A DNA stretch of 64,000 nucleotides from Panopea generosa (GCA_029582155.1 CM055894.1:35125132-35189131), one strand, 5' to 3'. Positions 12,137-24,800 are shown, counted from the first letter of the stretch. Notes: a model not told the origin generated them from the letters alone. Made by a program: numbers and translations.

Positions 12137-12827
12137 TCTGTACTGACAACGCAACCCACAACTGCCGCTCCAGACGTACGGACGGACGGACAGACGGACA
12201 GACGTACGGACGTACGGACGGCAGACGGACGTTCTGGTGGAAGTGATGTTGTGGGGTGCAGTTTTTAAATGTTATAAAACATTTTTTTTTTCATAAAACA
12301 AAACAAAACCTATTTTCTATCTAACCCTAATGTCACAAACATTGAGATCCAACCCTTATGACATTAAAAAAGAATGAAAAAAAGTGGGAATAAAAGTAAA
12401 AGAAAAATGTGAAAAAATAAAAGTAACCCCACAATGCCATTTGGACGGATTTTTGCACTTGTGGGGTGAACATTGCACCCCACAAGTACCATAAAACCCC
12501 ACAATGCCATTCTGTACTGGCAACGCAACCCACAACTGCCGCTCCAGACGTACGGATGGACGGACGGACGGACGGGCGAACGTTCTTGTGGAAGTGATGT
12601 TGTGGGGTGAGGTTTTGATATGTTATAAAACATCTTTTTTTTCATAAAACAAAACAAAAACTATTTTCTTTCTAACCCTAATATCACAAACCTTGAGATC
12701 CAACCCTAATGACACTAAAAAAGAATGAAAAAAGGTGAGAAAAAAAGTAAAAGAAAAATGTGAAGAAAATTAAATTAACCCCACAATGCCATTTGCACGG
12801 GTATTCGCATTTGTGGGGTGAACATTT
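12137..12827. repeat. 374-bp tandem duplication with GGAC-rich tract
   Basis: Copy 1 is 12137-12510 and copy 2, a little shorter, is 12511-12827. Both start TCTGTACTG, run through CCGCTCCAGACGTACGG into a (GGAC)n-like tract, then GAAGTGATGTTGTGGGG, an A-rich middle and AACCCCACAATGCCATTT. Similarity is high, pointing to a fairly recent duplication. The GGAC tract differs in length between copies. No coding signal; minus-strand open frames here are by-products. Confidence 0.92.
12458..12486. repeat. Perfect 11-bp inverted repeat
   Basis: CTTGTGGGGTG, a 7-base loop, then CACCCCACAAG, at the 3' part of copy 1 of the 374-bp duplication. Copy 2 keeps only the left arm, in changed form. Confidence 0.9.
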
Positions 12828-13970
12828 ACGCTAAATAAAAAGATAAATGTATTGATCTATCAACATAATAAATTACTTAATTGCAAAATCAGTAATCGAT
12901 TAACGCTTGATTAACAAGTAATCTGTTAAACAATAAAACAATGTGGAATCAATCAAATTGAACATTTAACTTTCACAAAACAGTCAACCATAAAAACAAC
13001 AACAGGTGAAACAATTGCCTGACCAACCATAAATAAACAAAATGTTTTAGTATACAAAATAACCCACCAATCGTTAATCTATTAAACTTTCTCAATAAAG
13101 TGTATTGTGCTATATCTTTAACACAAACAGTTAATCCTAAGTAGTATAAGTAACATTGAATACAATCAGTTTAGTTTAGTGCTGTCGTCACCAAAATAAC
13201 ACCCAACTAGTAATTAGTTACACAGCAGTCAACCCTATAATTTTCTTGCAACCATACTAATATGTGCGGCATTATGCAGCGATCGAAAATATGTCATAAT
13301 ACGTTTAAAGCCACGCAATACAATACAGTACAGTACAGTGGACCGGGAATCCTTGAAAAACGAAGTTGACAAAACGGAGTCCCGTAATAATCAGTTTAAC
13401 ATAATAATGACGCAAATACATGAGTATAGGTACTGAGAGTTTTCTCCTTCAATAACCAGATTTAGTCTTTTACTCGACAAATCTTATTATTGAAGACGGA
13501 TAAAGACAAAACTCAAACAAATGAACTGGTTTATAGTATTGGAATATAATTGGCCATGGCTTCTATAATATATGAATACAAAATGTGCAGTCATGAAAGT
13601 TCTTAAGAAATAGTATGTTCGTATCACAGACTAGTTTATAATTGTCACTGAAAAAAATGATCCTGTGAACCCTGGGTAAAGATGTTCACAAAGATTTGAA
13701 TAACTTTCCTTCGAAATGTCCACAAACAATGATCATTAAATGGTGCTGTGACCGCGAAATACTGCCATATACCAATAGTGGCATTAGATGCCGCTAGAGG
13801 CACCGCCATAAAATGGGGGAAGCGAAACAGCAACATAAACAATTACAATGAAAGAAAAATAACTGGTCAATCCAAGTAAAACTTGTTAAAACACACTATG
13901 CACACAATATTTATCTTATGTCAAGTATAACAATATTTTGCATTGGACATTTTTGCGTTATTATAATACA
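12828..13970. other. AT-rich DNA, no gene seen
   Basis: Nothing could be supported. A short minus-strand open frame at 13645-13842 was examined and rejected. Confidence 0.5.
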
Positions 13971-14092
13971 ATACAATACAATAAAATACAATAAATACAA
14001 TACAATACAATACAATACAATACAATACAATACAATACTATACAATACAGATACAGATACAGATACAGATACAGATACAAATACAGATACGA
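13971..14092. repeat. (AATAC)n and (GATACA)n microsatellites
   Basis: 5-bp ATACA units at 13971-14047 pass directly into a 6-bp ACAGAT array at 14048-14090. Confidence 0.95.
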
Positions 14093-14239
14093 TTACACTG
14101 CACTCACATTAAAAAAACATAATATCTTTATGTTAAAATGTTGTGGTTTTACCAGTTTAGCTACTACTTAAATGATTATTGATTCAGTCGTTTAAAGTGA
14201 CTAATGCACTTAATGCTGTCTTGACGAACAATAACCCGG

Positions 14240-14378
14240 TAAGTTATTGATATGCACACTGTTTTGTTTAAACCCTGTGACAACAGTATGACCTTGCCGC
14301 CTATTTATAGCTAACAAAGACATCGATTTGTGCTCTACTTCACCACACAGGAAAGATTTCGAAACGCCGAACTGTTGC
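14240..14378 (-). pseudogene. Possible Ig-domain exon relic
   Basis: An acceptor-like site (ttttattgcag) precedes a frame reading NSSAFRNLSCVVK, then three stops within about 15 codons, then GGKVILLSQGLNKTV and CISITYR. The first part looks like an Ig B-strand cysteine and the last like the closing strands of an Ig exon, both in one frame with no net shift. It lies upstream of the FN3 exon on the same strand, where extracellular Ig exons of that gene would be expected. The stops make it a relic at best, and the match is weak. Confidence 0.28.
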
Positions 14379-15637
14379 CTGCAATAAAACTGCCGTAAAT
14401 ATTGGGATGTTGTCAAAGTTATTTTGTGATATAGCAACTGTCTAAATGTGATATTTATGGAAATATGGTTTCGGTAATTATTTTTTTCATGAATCGCTGA
14501 CTATGAATACGCATATTGAATTGAAGCAAAATAATGTATTTGATGCGATTGTTAATATTTTATAGAATCATTTTGAAATACCCCGAAAGTCGTCAGTAAA
14601 TTAGGGCAATAGGACATATGATATTTGTCGAGCAAGTAGGGAAAATCCAAACTACGTGGTTTGTACTTGATTTTAGCCTTATACTCATTACGTTAAGGTA
14701 AAGGTCTTCTATTAACTTCAGATGTGAAGAGTGTTTACTTTATAAAAAAAACAACACGTCTACAACGGGCAATAGCAAAAATAAGGTAAATGATCATGGT
14801 ATAACTTCAGTTTAAACAACGCCTTAAAGATTTACCTAGGAGAGATATTTATCAATATCTGCCTTTGTGGAACGTGTACTAAGCATACCAAACTATTTTG
14901 TAAGGCCTCTCAAGGTCACAACAGAGGATTGTGGTGACGTGAAGAACGCATGCCCCTCATATCGCGGATGTATTATACATGTACTATAACAAACGCTTCA
15001 TACTGGATGATGACCTTTCAACTATAAACCTTATTAAAATAATCGAATTAAATTGGTAATTATTTTGAATAATTGTATGTCAGCATTAGTAACTATGAAA
15101 TTGGTGGCAGAACATGAAAACATGCCACCCACAGGCTTTTTCAGCCAGTTAATCATTTACCGATGTTTCTATAACAATTTGAACAAGTGACCTATTCAAG
15201 AAGAGTATGTCACCATAAGTGAGATGTTTACATCATACTTCCCTTAATGAAGTGTTGGTGTGAATATCAGACTGGCAGAACTATGTCACCTTGGCATATC
15301 TATACAGTCAAGATTATTGCTTTGTTTCTTGTAACTGATAGAAGTATTCTTATCTTGTATGGGTGTAGAATGATTAGTTTAACTGAAGTTTTACGTTTTG
15401 ATTAATTCAAACCATAGCGAAAACATATATTTAAATCCGTATTAAACATAATGGACTTGTTTACAGGCCGATACAACCATTATTACCAATATAAGGTTTG
15501 TTTTATTATAATAACGTCCGTGTCTTTCACATCAGTTACGGAAGACGCGATCGTGACATGAATGAATGACTTTGCAAATTGTATAGTTGAATATCTATTT
15601 TTAAACATATCACGTGAGTCAATGGCGTCCTAACATG
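14379..15637. other. AT-rich DNA, no gene seen
   Basis: No exon, RNA or repeat recognised. Confidence 0.5.
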
Positions 15638-15720
15638 ATATCGCCCCACTGGTGCAATAAGGTACCAAGTTCATAGAATAAAAAGGCACCTAGTACCTTT
15701 TTGAACCAATGGGGCTATAT
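15638..15720. mobile_element. 83-bp palindromic (hairpin) element
   Basis: Two arms of about 35 bases face each other across a short loop. Left arm: ATATCGCCCCACTGGTGCAA then AAGGTACCAAGT. The right arm read on the minus strand is ATATAGCCCCATTGGTTCAA then AAGGTACTAGGT. The near-complete palindrome is typical of a tiny MITE-like foldback, but no target duplication was recognised. Confidence 0.6.
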
Positions 15721-16715
15721 GCACTGAAATACTTTGTGACTATTTTTAGTGTTTACTTCATTAATCTTGAAACCATAAAAGGAACATAATAAAATAGCTG
15801 TAGATAATTGTAGTATTACTAATCAAAACAAAGAGATTTATAAAACTGCTGTGTAATATATCAGTCATCCCAGTTATAAGGTTACTAACGTTCTTAAAAG
15901 GGACAAACTGTAATTTTCACTTTAAACTATTTCTGAAAAAGTTATATACACAGTATGTCCATATAAAATTAGAGCATATATTAAGACAATACTTTTGGTT
16001 CCTGTGTTGGAAAAGGTGGACAACTCTTGTAAATTGTTGGAAACATTATACTTTGCAGATCTTCGCCAGCAAGTGCAAATCATATATTAATTTCCTAAGG
16101 TGTATCAGAATGATAAAACAGAGTCCTAGTAATACAAGATTATCAAAGCATAAATACAATATAACTTTAATGGCTCGAACCCGACGGGACTAGACAAAAT
16201 AGTTCTAATTAAAGGTGCAAATAATACAAATAAGTATGTTGGCTTGAACTGATGTCTAGTTCAACTGTTATAGCCATCAGTGTTATACCCCTCGGTGGTA
16301 GAATAATAAAAGATAAATAGTAGATCGGCAGTGACTGGTTGTTCGAGTAATCTGTGTGTTTGCGCCATTCGTGTTTGAACGAAGTTCTACTGGAAAGTTA
16401 AAACTTATACTTATTTTATATGCCTATGTCAATACTTAAACTAAATATTAGATGTCTCCGATATAAAGACACAATATTAGACAAATAACAAGGTTCTGAA
16501 ACATTTTTAATATGTATGGCACTACAATTGATATATCAATAATTAAGGGTAACTTATACAAATATTAAAAAAAACAACAGTATAACTTATATAGTAATAG
16601 ACTCGCGTTGCAACCTATATAAAAGTAGAAGGAGTACAAATATATAATCAAATAAGCATTGTTAAAGTGATTTTCCTTATAAGTTGCATTTATTTTTTAT
16701 AAAAAATGTCCTTTC
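15721..16715. other. AT-rich DNA, no gene seen
   Basis: Nothing could be supported. Confidence 0.5.
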
Positions 16716-16948
16716 AGGCCGAGTGGTCTTACATGCCGTTTCAAAATGATTCACTTCTAACCGCTAAGGTAGTAGGTTTAAGTGTCGTTCACTCCAAAAC
16801 CATTATGTGAGGAAGTTTGTTAGTTACCTGCGGAAGGACGGTGGTTCTCTTCAGATTAATCCTGAGGTCTTCCTACACCAATACAACTGGATCTACTGGA
16901 TATATAACCCGAAATGTGTTGACAATGGCGTTAAACACAATTTAAACA
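16716..16948 (+). mobile_element. tRNA-headed SINE with GAGGAAGTT core
   Basis: The head starts CAGGCCGAGTGGTCTTACAT, like a class II (Leu/Ser) tRNA box A, with a box B-like GTAGGTTTAAGTGTCG. A core follows: GAGGAAGTTTGTTAGTTACC, TGCGGAAGGACGGTGG, GAGGTCTTCCTACACCA. The 3' end is TGGCGTTAAACACAATT. The core and the GGCGTTAAAC end recur in many bivalve SINEs as I know them. The 89-codon open frame at 16807-17076 lies partly in it and is not a gene. Confidence 0.8.
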
Positions 16949-17329
16949 ATGGAGAACCAGTGGTGTATGGACGGGAGAACGTGTTCTTTTGCGTGTTTTA
17001 TATTCCTGTGTTTATTTACATTCACGTAATGTCATGCACAGGCAAAGTAAACCATTATTCGCAATTAGAAATATGAATCTGTATCGTCAAAGTCAATATA
17101 TGTTCTGTCCTGTGATAGTTTTACTCTTAACAAAAGATATCATGGTGTTATGTGTTTAACAGTTACAGTCTATGTAGAAATAATACAATCATGTTTATTA
17201 ACAATTAATCGTAAGAGTGATGTCCCTTGTTAATAACACAAGTCTATTAAAATAAACTTTAATAAGAAACGCTATATTGAATATGTAGATTCAGATGTGA
17301 TCAGTAAGTAAGTAAAGAATGAAGTAAGA
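16949..17329. other. AT-rich DNA, no gene seen
   Basis: Nothing could be supported. Confidence 0.5.
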
Positions 17330-17638
17330 AGAAAGAAGCGAGCAAGCAAGGTAAGTAGGGCAGAGCAGGTTATAGCAGGGCATGGCATGCATGCAGGCAG
17401 GTAGGCAGGCAGGCAGGCAGACAGGCAAACAGGCAGGCAGTTGAAGGCAGGAAAGTTAGTAAGTAATCAAGCAGGTGAATAAGTAAGTAAGTAAGTTATC
17501 AAGCATGTAAATAAGTAAGTGAGTAAGTGTGTACATAAGTAAGCAACTAAGAAAGTAAGTATGCAAGTAAGTATATAGTGTATTACAGTTTATTACAGTG
17601 ATAGTTGAATGTAGGAAAGTAAGTTAGTAACCAAGAAG

Positions 17639-17690
<52 letters not shown>

Positions 17691-17730
17691 CTAACTAACT
17701 AACTAACTAACTAAGTAAGTGTCTAAATAA
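17330..17730. repeat. Mixed tetranucleotide repeats (GGCA, AAGT, AACT)
   Basis: (GGCA)n near 17390-17440, (AAGT)n at 17460-17560 and 17640-17690, turning to (AACT)n at 17690-17715 and back to AAGT. Interruptions suggest an old microsatellite block. Confidence 0.92.
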
Positions 17731-17912
17731 GTAAGCAAGTAACTATTTTTATTCATGTTTTATAAATAAATAACTAATCGAAATGGTTATTATTGCGGTT
17801 AACATCTCAGATGATGAGTAGCACATCGATTGAGTTACGAACGAGTATGTTGATTTACAACTGACCAAAATACAACTTGGGCGAAGACAGTACATATTCT
17901 GGAAAACGTCGT

Positions 17913-18130
17913 AATACAGATAATACACATGCTGACAATGCCTTGATGCAGGCAATACACATGCTGGCAATGTATTGATGCAGACAATACATACGCTGTC
18001 ACTGTCTTGATGCAGGCAATACACATGCTGGTAATGTATTGATGCAGACAATACATATGCTGCCACTGTTTTAATGCAGGCAATACATATGATGTCAATG
18101 TTTTGATGCAGAGAATATACAATATGGCAA
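17913..18130. repeat. 32-bp minisatellite, about six copies
   Basis: TTGATGCAG recurs at 17943, 17975, 18007, 18039, 18071 (as TTAATGCAG) and 18103, an exact 32-base period. The unit includes CAATACACATGCTG. Two overlapping minus-strand open frames with repeated cysteine-histidine words are translations of this array. Confidence 0.93.
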
Positions 18131-18489
18131 ACATCAGTGTCCTGGAATGAGCTGGCATTAAATTTGTTTTTGTCTTTATCGCCATGTTTTGAAATCTTAC
18201 TCTTTTTTACTACTAAGTTTATAGTATTGCTTCAAATTCATCATTTCTCCAGTGGCATTGTCTTACTGATTGTTCAAAGGCTGTTGGCTTTGGTGCCACG
18301 TTCAAATTTGTATTTTCATATGTATAATTACATCTTGATACTTACGAAAGAGTGTTTTCCCACATGTCGTCTGAATTCCATGCCTCCGGGTTTTTTTCAT
18401 GACATATTTTTGCCTTTAATACACCATTCTATTAACAAGTTTCTTACATAATATAACATTAAATAATATGCATGTGTCTATTGCAATTG

Positions 18490-18628
18490 TAATGCATTTT
18501 ACAACTTCCTCGGTAGAACCAGTGCAAATGATAAAATGGCTCAGTCATGGACACTGTACATAGCCGCGGCGAAGGATCGAACCCATGACACTCAATCCTG
18601 GCTTTACCACTGAACTACGCATTCTAGA
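18490..18628 (-). mobile_element. tRNA-headed SINE, minus strand
   Basis: On the minus strand: box A-like GCGTAGTTCAGTGGTAAAGC, box B-like GGGTTCGATCC, then a body containing GTTCTACCGAGGAAGTT, which matches the core start of the SINE at 16716. The head is well preserved; the 3' end could not be placed exactly. Confidence 0.75.
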
Positions 18629-19526
18629 TGATACTACCGTAATTGTTGCTTTTATTAATCGTTTAAACTACTATCGTTACTTGTGTTTCTGTTGATGATG
18701 CAGTTTTACATTATCTCAATGGTTTATATGTTTCCTGGTTAGACTAAGTACTTAGTGTTATTTTTAGAGGTAATTATGTCAACACTATTTACTGCAACAC
18801 GACCCTTTATTATGTCCATGCTACTTCCGGTATCGCTGTCCCTGTCATCGCAAGGGTTTATTCGTAATATCTAATCATCTACCTGGTGGCAGGGATGCTA
18901 TTTACTAACCCTGGACAAATTTTGTTTTTCATCTATTCAATTCACCTTTTAAGATTGCATCTACGCAATGTGTTGATTTAAGAATATTTGGACTACAAAG
19001 AAAGACACTTAGGGACGTGTTTTAATTAAACGATTTACCCTTCCTATACAATAGAACGCATTACCCCATTCCGGTCCAATACACATAACTATTGCAAAAA
19101 ATAAGCAAATACAATAGTAATATTATCCACGTACAATTTGATTGATTTTTATTCTCAATGGAGAATAACTCTGACTGGGTTCATACGGTACCTGGCTCGA
19201 GTAAATACCCTTTAATATACTTTCAAACAAGGGTCATTGAATAATTCCTAATATACCTAAATACATATACCACTGGCAACAACTCGTATAATAATAACTG
19301 TTAAAAGGAACATCAAATTCGATTTTATTAATCAGTTGAAGAGTTTTTCAACACCTATCATCCCCGAGAACAGGATAATTCTGTTCTCAAACAACCTGCA
19401 TGAGCCAATGATTCTAAATAATCAGAACTTATAATAATAATACTGATTCAAAGTACAGGGTGATTTTTTCAAACTGCCACAAGGCAAATATAAAGAAATA
19501 GTAGAACCGCTTTTTAATCTGAAAGC
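18629..19526. other. AT-rich DNA, no gene seen
   Basis: Nothing could be supported. Confidence 0.5.
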
Positions 19527-19831
19527 GCAGCGTGGTCTAGAGGTAGAGCGTCCGTCTCGCATGCGGAAGTTCGTGGGTTCGATCCCCGGCCGTGTCATAC
19601 CAAAGACATAATAAATGTTACTGGGAGCTTTTTCGTTTCGTGGTCTGCGTGAAGAAGAAAGTTCTAGGTCTGGTCGGAGCGGTGTCAGTATAATGTGACT
19701 GGATGATGTACTATACCATGTGTCTGCGGCATGATATTCAAGTGTGTCAGCGCTTAGAATATTGCAAGTAGACACAGTCGCAATGTTACAAATGTTGAAA
19801 GCGCCGCTAAACACCACACAACAACAACATT
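19527..19831 (+). mobile_element. tRNA-Ala-like SINE, best-preserved copy
   Basis: The head has GTGGTCTAGAGGTAGAGCG (box A), an anticodon arm with CTCGCAT, and GGGTTCGATCCCC (perfect box B), so the Pol III promoter looks usable. A body unrelated to tRNA follows (CATACCAAAGAC, GTGTCTGCGGCATGAT, TGTGTCAGCGC, AAGTAGACACAGTCGC), then GTTGAAAGC, CTAAACACCAC and an ACAACAACA tail. Because of the attached body it is a SINE and not a tRNA gene. Diverged relatives lie at 10739-10993 and 52266-52610 and a 3' piece at 28339-28432. Confidence 0.88.
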
Positions 19832-20261
19832 GAGTCTCAAATAGCCTGCAGACATGTATACGGATTTAAGTAAAATAAATTTAATGAGTAATTACATCTG
19901 TTTTAACAATGATATATTGTGCAGGAGATTATAACTTTAAATTTTATGATTTATAATATTCGGGAGAAAAAAAGCTCAAGCAGATACAATATAAAATGTA
20001 TTGAACTGAAACGAATTAAAGTGTGCAATGTATCTGTACCACAGGTCTACTGTAAACCATTTAACATTTAACAATATAACACTTTCGTTACATTGATACA
20101 ATTTGTAATTCCGTGCGAAGATCAAAGACTTCTATGAACAAATTACAGACATGTTTACATTGTATTTTAGGTTTGAACACTAAATTGTTGTCCCTTTAAG
20201 ATATTTTATAATACTGTTTGACTAGCCATCTGAATGTTAAATTTCATTATGTTTTTCTTAA

Positions 20262-20830
20262 GAACCGTACCGCATAATATGTTCATATTTGGCATAAATA
20301 CTCCTTATGAGTAGGGATTGAAATTTATTATGACACCAGTATTGATACGGGTGCTGTAATTGGACTTCGAGTTTCCCTACTGAACATGGATGATAAATAT
20401 TCATGCAAATTTTAATCTCAGTTTGGGATCATTAAAGGCATCATCTGGTCATGATTATTAAACTATAGAATGTTGCTCCAATAAACAGGATTTAATTTCG
20501 ATAAGGGGTTAAGTGGGGTCCCAAAATATTTAAAATTGAAAAATCTGTTAATCTACTTCAACAAAAATGTCTGTAAAATTTGTTTAAATCGTATACAAAT
20601 CTTCCCTATGAGTAGGGGTTTACAATTGTAAATAATGGGGCTAAGGTCCTGTAAGTGGTCTTAAAGATTTTTATAGGAATACTGTATGAAGATGGAGTTG
20701 TACAAAAATTATATTTTATTTGAGATTCAAAGCGTTGTCTTAAGTAGTTTTAGTTCAAAATGGAGAATAAAGTTTCCCTGAGGGACTAGGATTTTCCCTA
20801 TGAGTGGGAAGTTGAAGTTTCACGAGGCAA
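20262..20830. repeat. Diverged dispersed repeat with CCCTATGAGTAGGG motif
   Basis: The motif CATATTTGGCATAAATACTC then TATGAGTAGGGATT at 20285-20320 recurs as CTTCCCTATGAGTAGGGGTT (20601-20620) and TTTTCCCTATGAGTGGGAAG (20792-20811), each followed by a similar T-rich stretch. The same wording occurs at 50,090-50,910. I do not recognise the family. Confidence 0.6.
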
Positions 20831-21539
20831 GGTGCTAGATATATAGGTGATCTGCTAGGGGACTTAAAGTTTTAAATAGGAAGACTGTGAGAAAACGTAA
20901 AATTATCATGGTCTCATCCATTTATTCTATAATATGTGTAAGTATGTCATCTGAAGCAGTATTACGTCAAATCAAATTTTATTTGGTCCAAAGAGGAGGA
21001 CTGAATCATAAGAAAAGACCAGATGATGTCCCAAAATTATTAAAATTGTGAAATTTAAATAATTTTGTTCACTAAAACGATCATTCAACTTTATTATAAC
21101 TTATTTAGTTATTATTACGTGGAATTGAATATTCTAAAAGCGAATGAGGGTGGGGGTATTATAGTGATGCCCTGTAAAGGAACATTTACATTAGAATACA
21201 ATTGGAAAAGTGTATAGCTTCATCGATGCCTACAATTGTACCAAAACAGTGCAGTTTAAGATCTAAAGTATTGTCTGATTCATAGCAAAGTAAATAAAAT
21301 AGTTTTCGTGGTATCCCTACACATACATAATGCAAACTGGAATGTCATAAAACAATTTTCAAGGAAACAAAAACTATATACTCTATTCTAAAGAAATATT
21401 TTCAATCGGCAATAGAAGACGAACAATAAACCAAAAACACCAAAATGAACTTGAACAGTTACATGTATAAATAAATTGTATCTTTATAGAATAAGTTGCG
21501 AGTTGCGGCAATAGAAGTGTGACAGGATTTAAATATTCA
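20831..21539. other. AT-rich DNA, no gene seen
   Basis: Nothing could be supported; the LINE 3' end falls near its right border. Confidence 0.45.
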
Positions 21540-21810
21540 GATGTTCAGATATTCATGGTGTTTTACGGCACGTCGACACATAAATAGGTCATTTTGTGCG
21601 CGCAAAGATTAATAAATGTGATGACAAAAATAATTATATCAAATAAATATGGTTAAAATTTATTAAAACCATTTAAAAATAAATAAATTAAGTTATTTAC
21701 AAATAAATAAATGAAAGCATCAATTAAATACAGGGAAATCAACGATATTCTAAACTATTTAACCCGTCAACGGGTTTGAAACTAAAAATGTTTGAACAGT
21801 TTAACGTCTT

Positions 21811-24800
21811 TTAAAAAGCAAATACATTGGTTACATTAACTTTATCAAAAAGCTCTTTCATACTATCGACACTGCAGAACTTCGCTCTCATTGGAGCAAA
21901 GTCAACACAGTCGATAAGTATATGCTTAACAGTAAGCGGTGCAAAACAGGGCACACACTCTGGAACAGCTTCACGCTTTAAAAGATACGAATGGGTACAG
22001 CGGGTATGTCCTATTCTGCACCGAGCTAAAATAACTTCTTCTCGACGAATAATCCTATTTCTAGGATGCCATTCGCCAAGTTTTGGTTTGATATAATGTA
22101 ACTTATTATGTATGGCAAGATCACAAGAGGACTGCCATGAACTAAAAATATACTTATTAATATTAGATTTAAAATCTGTAAAAGGTAGTTTAATATATGA
22201 AATATTCAAGCTTAAGGCCGCTTTCGCAGCCTTATCAGCTTTATCATTTCCGCTAATTCCTGTATGACCAGGAAGCCAGCAGAGAACAATAGTATTTTCT
22301 TTACATAGAACATTGTATTTATTTAAAAGTTGAAGAACAAGAGGATTATCATCTTTCATGCCATTTATGGCTTGAAGAGATGAAAGTGAAACAGAAAATA
22401 TAAATTTTTTTTCACAGAATCATTAATGTAGTCCAATGCCAAATCAATGGCTTTAAGTTCAGCTGAAAAGATGGAGGCTCCGTTTGGTAATCGGCTCTTT
22501 GAGATGTGCTGCCCTGTAACAGCAGATGCAGCCACGGTGTCTCCATCTTTAGAACCATCTGTATATATGTGACAAAAATGATTGTAAGACGATTTGATTT
22601 CATTAAATTTACTTTGGAAGATAGTGGAGTCTGTTTCAGATTTTTTGTCTTTACAAAGTTCAAAAGTGATTTTTGGCTTTTCCAAAGTCCATGGTGGTAT
22701 TTCTGAGACTTTGTACTTAGCAATTAAATTAAGATCAATATTGGCTTCGGTTAGTTTTGGTTTGATCCGGAGACCGAAAGTTCGAATAGCTTTAGGTTTT
22801 TTATCAAAGAGAGTTTCATAATTTGGGTCAAAAGTAAGATAAAAAGCAGGATTAGATGGATTTGAATGAAGTTTAATTGCATATTGAAGAGCCAGTTTTT
22901 CACGTCTTAAATACAATGATGGTTCATTTGCCTCTACATAAAGACTGTCAGCAGGGGACGTACGAAAGGCACCAAGGGCGAGTCGTAGTCCTTGGTTGTG
23001 TATAGGATCAAGCATCGCTAAGTAAGACTTGCGAGCTGATCCATATACAATAGAGCCGTAGTCCAATTTTGATCTGATTAAAGATCTGTAAAGTCTAAGT
23101 AAAACTTTACGATCTGCATCCCAATTAGTATTGGCAACAACTTTTAATAAATTTAGTGCTTTATTACACTTTGTCTTAAGATATTTAAGATGAGGAATAA
23201 AAGTAAGTTTACGGTCAAAAATAAGACCTAAACATTTTGTTTCCTCAACAACAGGTATAGGTGTCCCATTTAACGTTAGATTGGGATCATCGTGATGTTT
23301 ACGTAGTTGACAAAAATGCATACAATTTGTTTTAGATTTAGAAAATTTAAAACCGTTTTCATCAGACCAAGTCTGAAGTTTATTAAGGCATTGCTGTAGT
23401 TGCCTTTCAATAGTTTTCATATTTTTTGAACGGTAACAAATTACAAAATCGTCAACATATAAAGAGCAATCCACACCAGGATTTAAACTCTTAACAATAT
23501 TATTAATTTTAATATTAAAAAGTGTGACAGACAGAATACTGCCTTGTGGGACGCCCATCCCCTGTTTGTGAACATCGGACAGGGTTGTTCCCATTCGGAC
23601 TTGAAACTGTCTATCATCTAAAAAGTTTAAAATAAATGTAGCTAAACGGCCACGAAGGCCCATATTATGAAGAGCTTTCATAATGCCATACTTCCACTAG
23701 GTGTCGTAGGCTTTCTCCAAGTCAAAAAATACAGCGAATAAATGTTCTTTCTTTATGAAAGCCTCCCTAACAAACGATTCAAATCTAACTAAATGGTCTG
23801 TAGTGCCCCTTTGGCGTCGGAATCCACTTTGATACTTAGTAATTAAGTTGTTGGATTCCAAGAACCAAACGAGGCGACCATTAATCATACGTTCCATGGT
23901 TTTACAAACACAACTTGTCAAAGCAATTGGACGGTAATTAACTGGATCAGTGTGATCTTTCCAAGGTTTGGGTACCGGAATAACGATAGCTTCCCTCCAA
24001 GACTCGGGGAAGTTTCATTGTCACCCAAACAGAGTTAAATATATCAAGTAGAATTAATAAGGACGATTCGGGTAAATGTTTTAAAAGTTGATAATGGATA
24101 TCGTCCGGACCAGCTGATGTATCATGTGCCTTCTTTAAGGAATTTTTCAATTCACTCAAAGAGAACTTCTTATTATATTTTTCTGAATTATTTGATTTGA
24201 AGTTTAGTTTCTGCTTTTCAGTCTGATGTTTATGTTTTAAAAATTTTGGATTGCAATTAGTGGTAGATGAATTTTTTGAAAAAGTATCTGCCAAAGTATT
24301 AACGATGTCTTTGGCAGATGTGGCAGTATGATTTTCAGTTTTTAAATGGTTAACGCAACCTGGAGTACCCTTACCGTTGATTTTTCGGACAATGTCCCAC
24401 GCCTTCTTAAGGGAGGTACGAGAATTAAGCCTAGAGACGTAATCTCTCCAGGACTTTCTCTTACTCTCCTTAAGAATACGTCTTGCTTTCGCACGAAACA
24501 CTTTAAAATTGTCTAAATTATGTTGTGTAGGTCGTAAATTAAATTGACTTAAAGCTTTTTTACGATCCTTGACTGCATTCTTGCAGTCATCATAATACCA
24601 TGGTTTTTGAGGGCGTTTTGGATTTGTCGAGGTTTTTGGGATAGATTCTTCTGCTATACTGTATAATATTGATGAAAACTGACCAGCAGGATCATCCATA
24701 TTGTTAGATAAATCAGGCTTTAACTGTTCTTCGCAGAGAAATTGAAACATAGGCCAATCTGCTTTGCGAAGTTTCCATCGTTGATTTCTATCGAGAAGTG

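Noticed and set aside
12333-12657. Minus-strand frames of 66 and 97 codons
   Set aside because: They lie in the 374-bp tandem duplication, in different frames, and include its simple repeat.
13645-13842. Minus-strand frame ending near TQGSQDHFFQ, considered as an Ig exon
   Set aside because: No splice sites in agreement and no Cys-Trp-Cys spacing; may be part of an unrecognised repeat.
17749-18185. Cys/His-rich minus-strand frames
   Set aside because: Two overlapping frames through the same 32-bp minisatellite.
19527-19600. tRNA-Ala gene
   Set aside because: Good A and B boxes, but the 3' end runs into a shared SINE body and relatives with the same body exist in the window.
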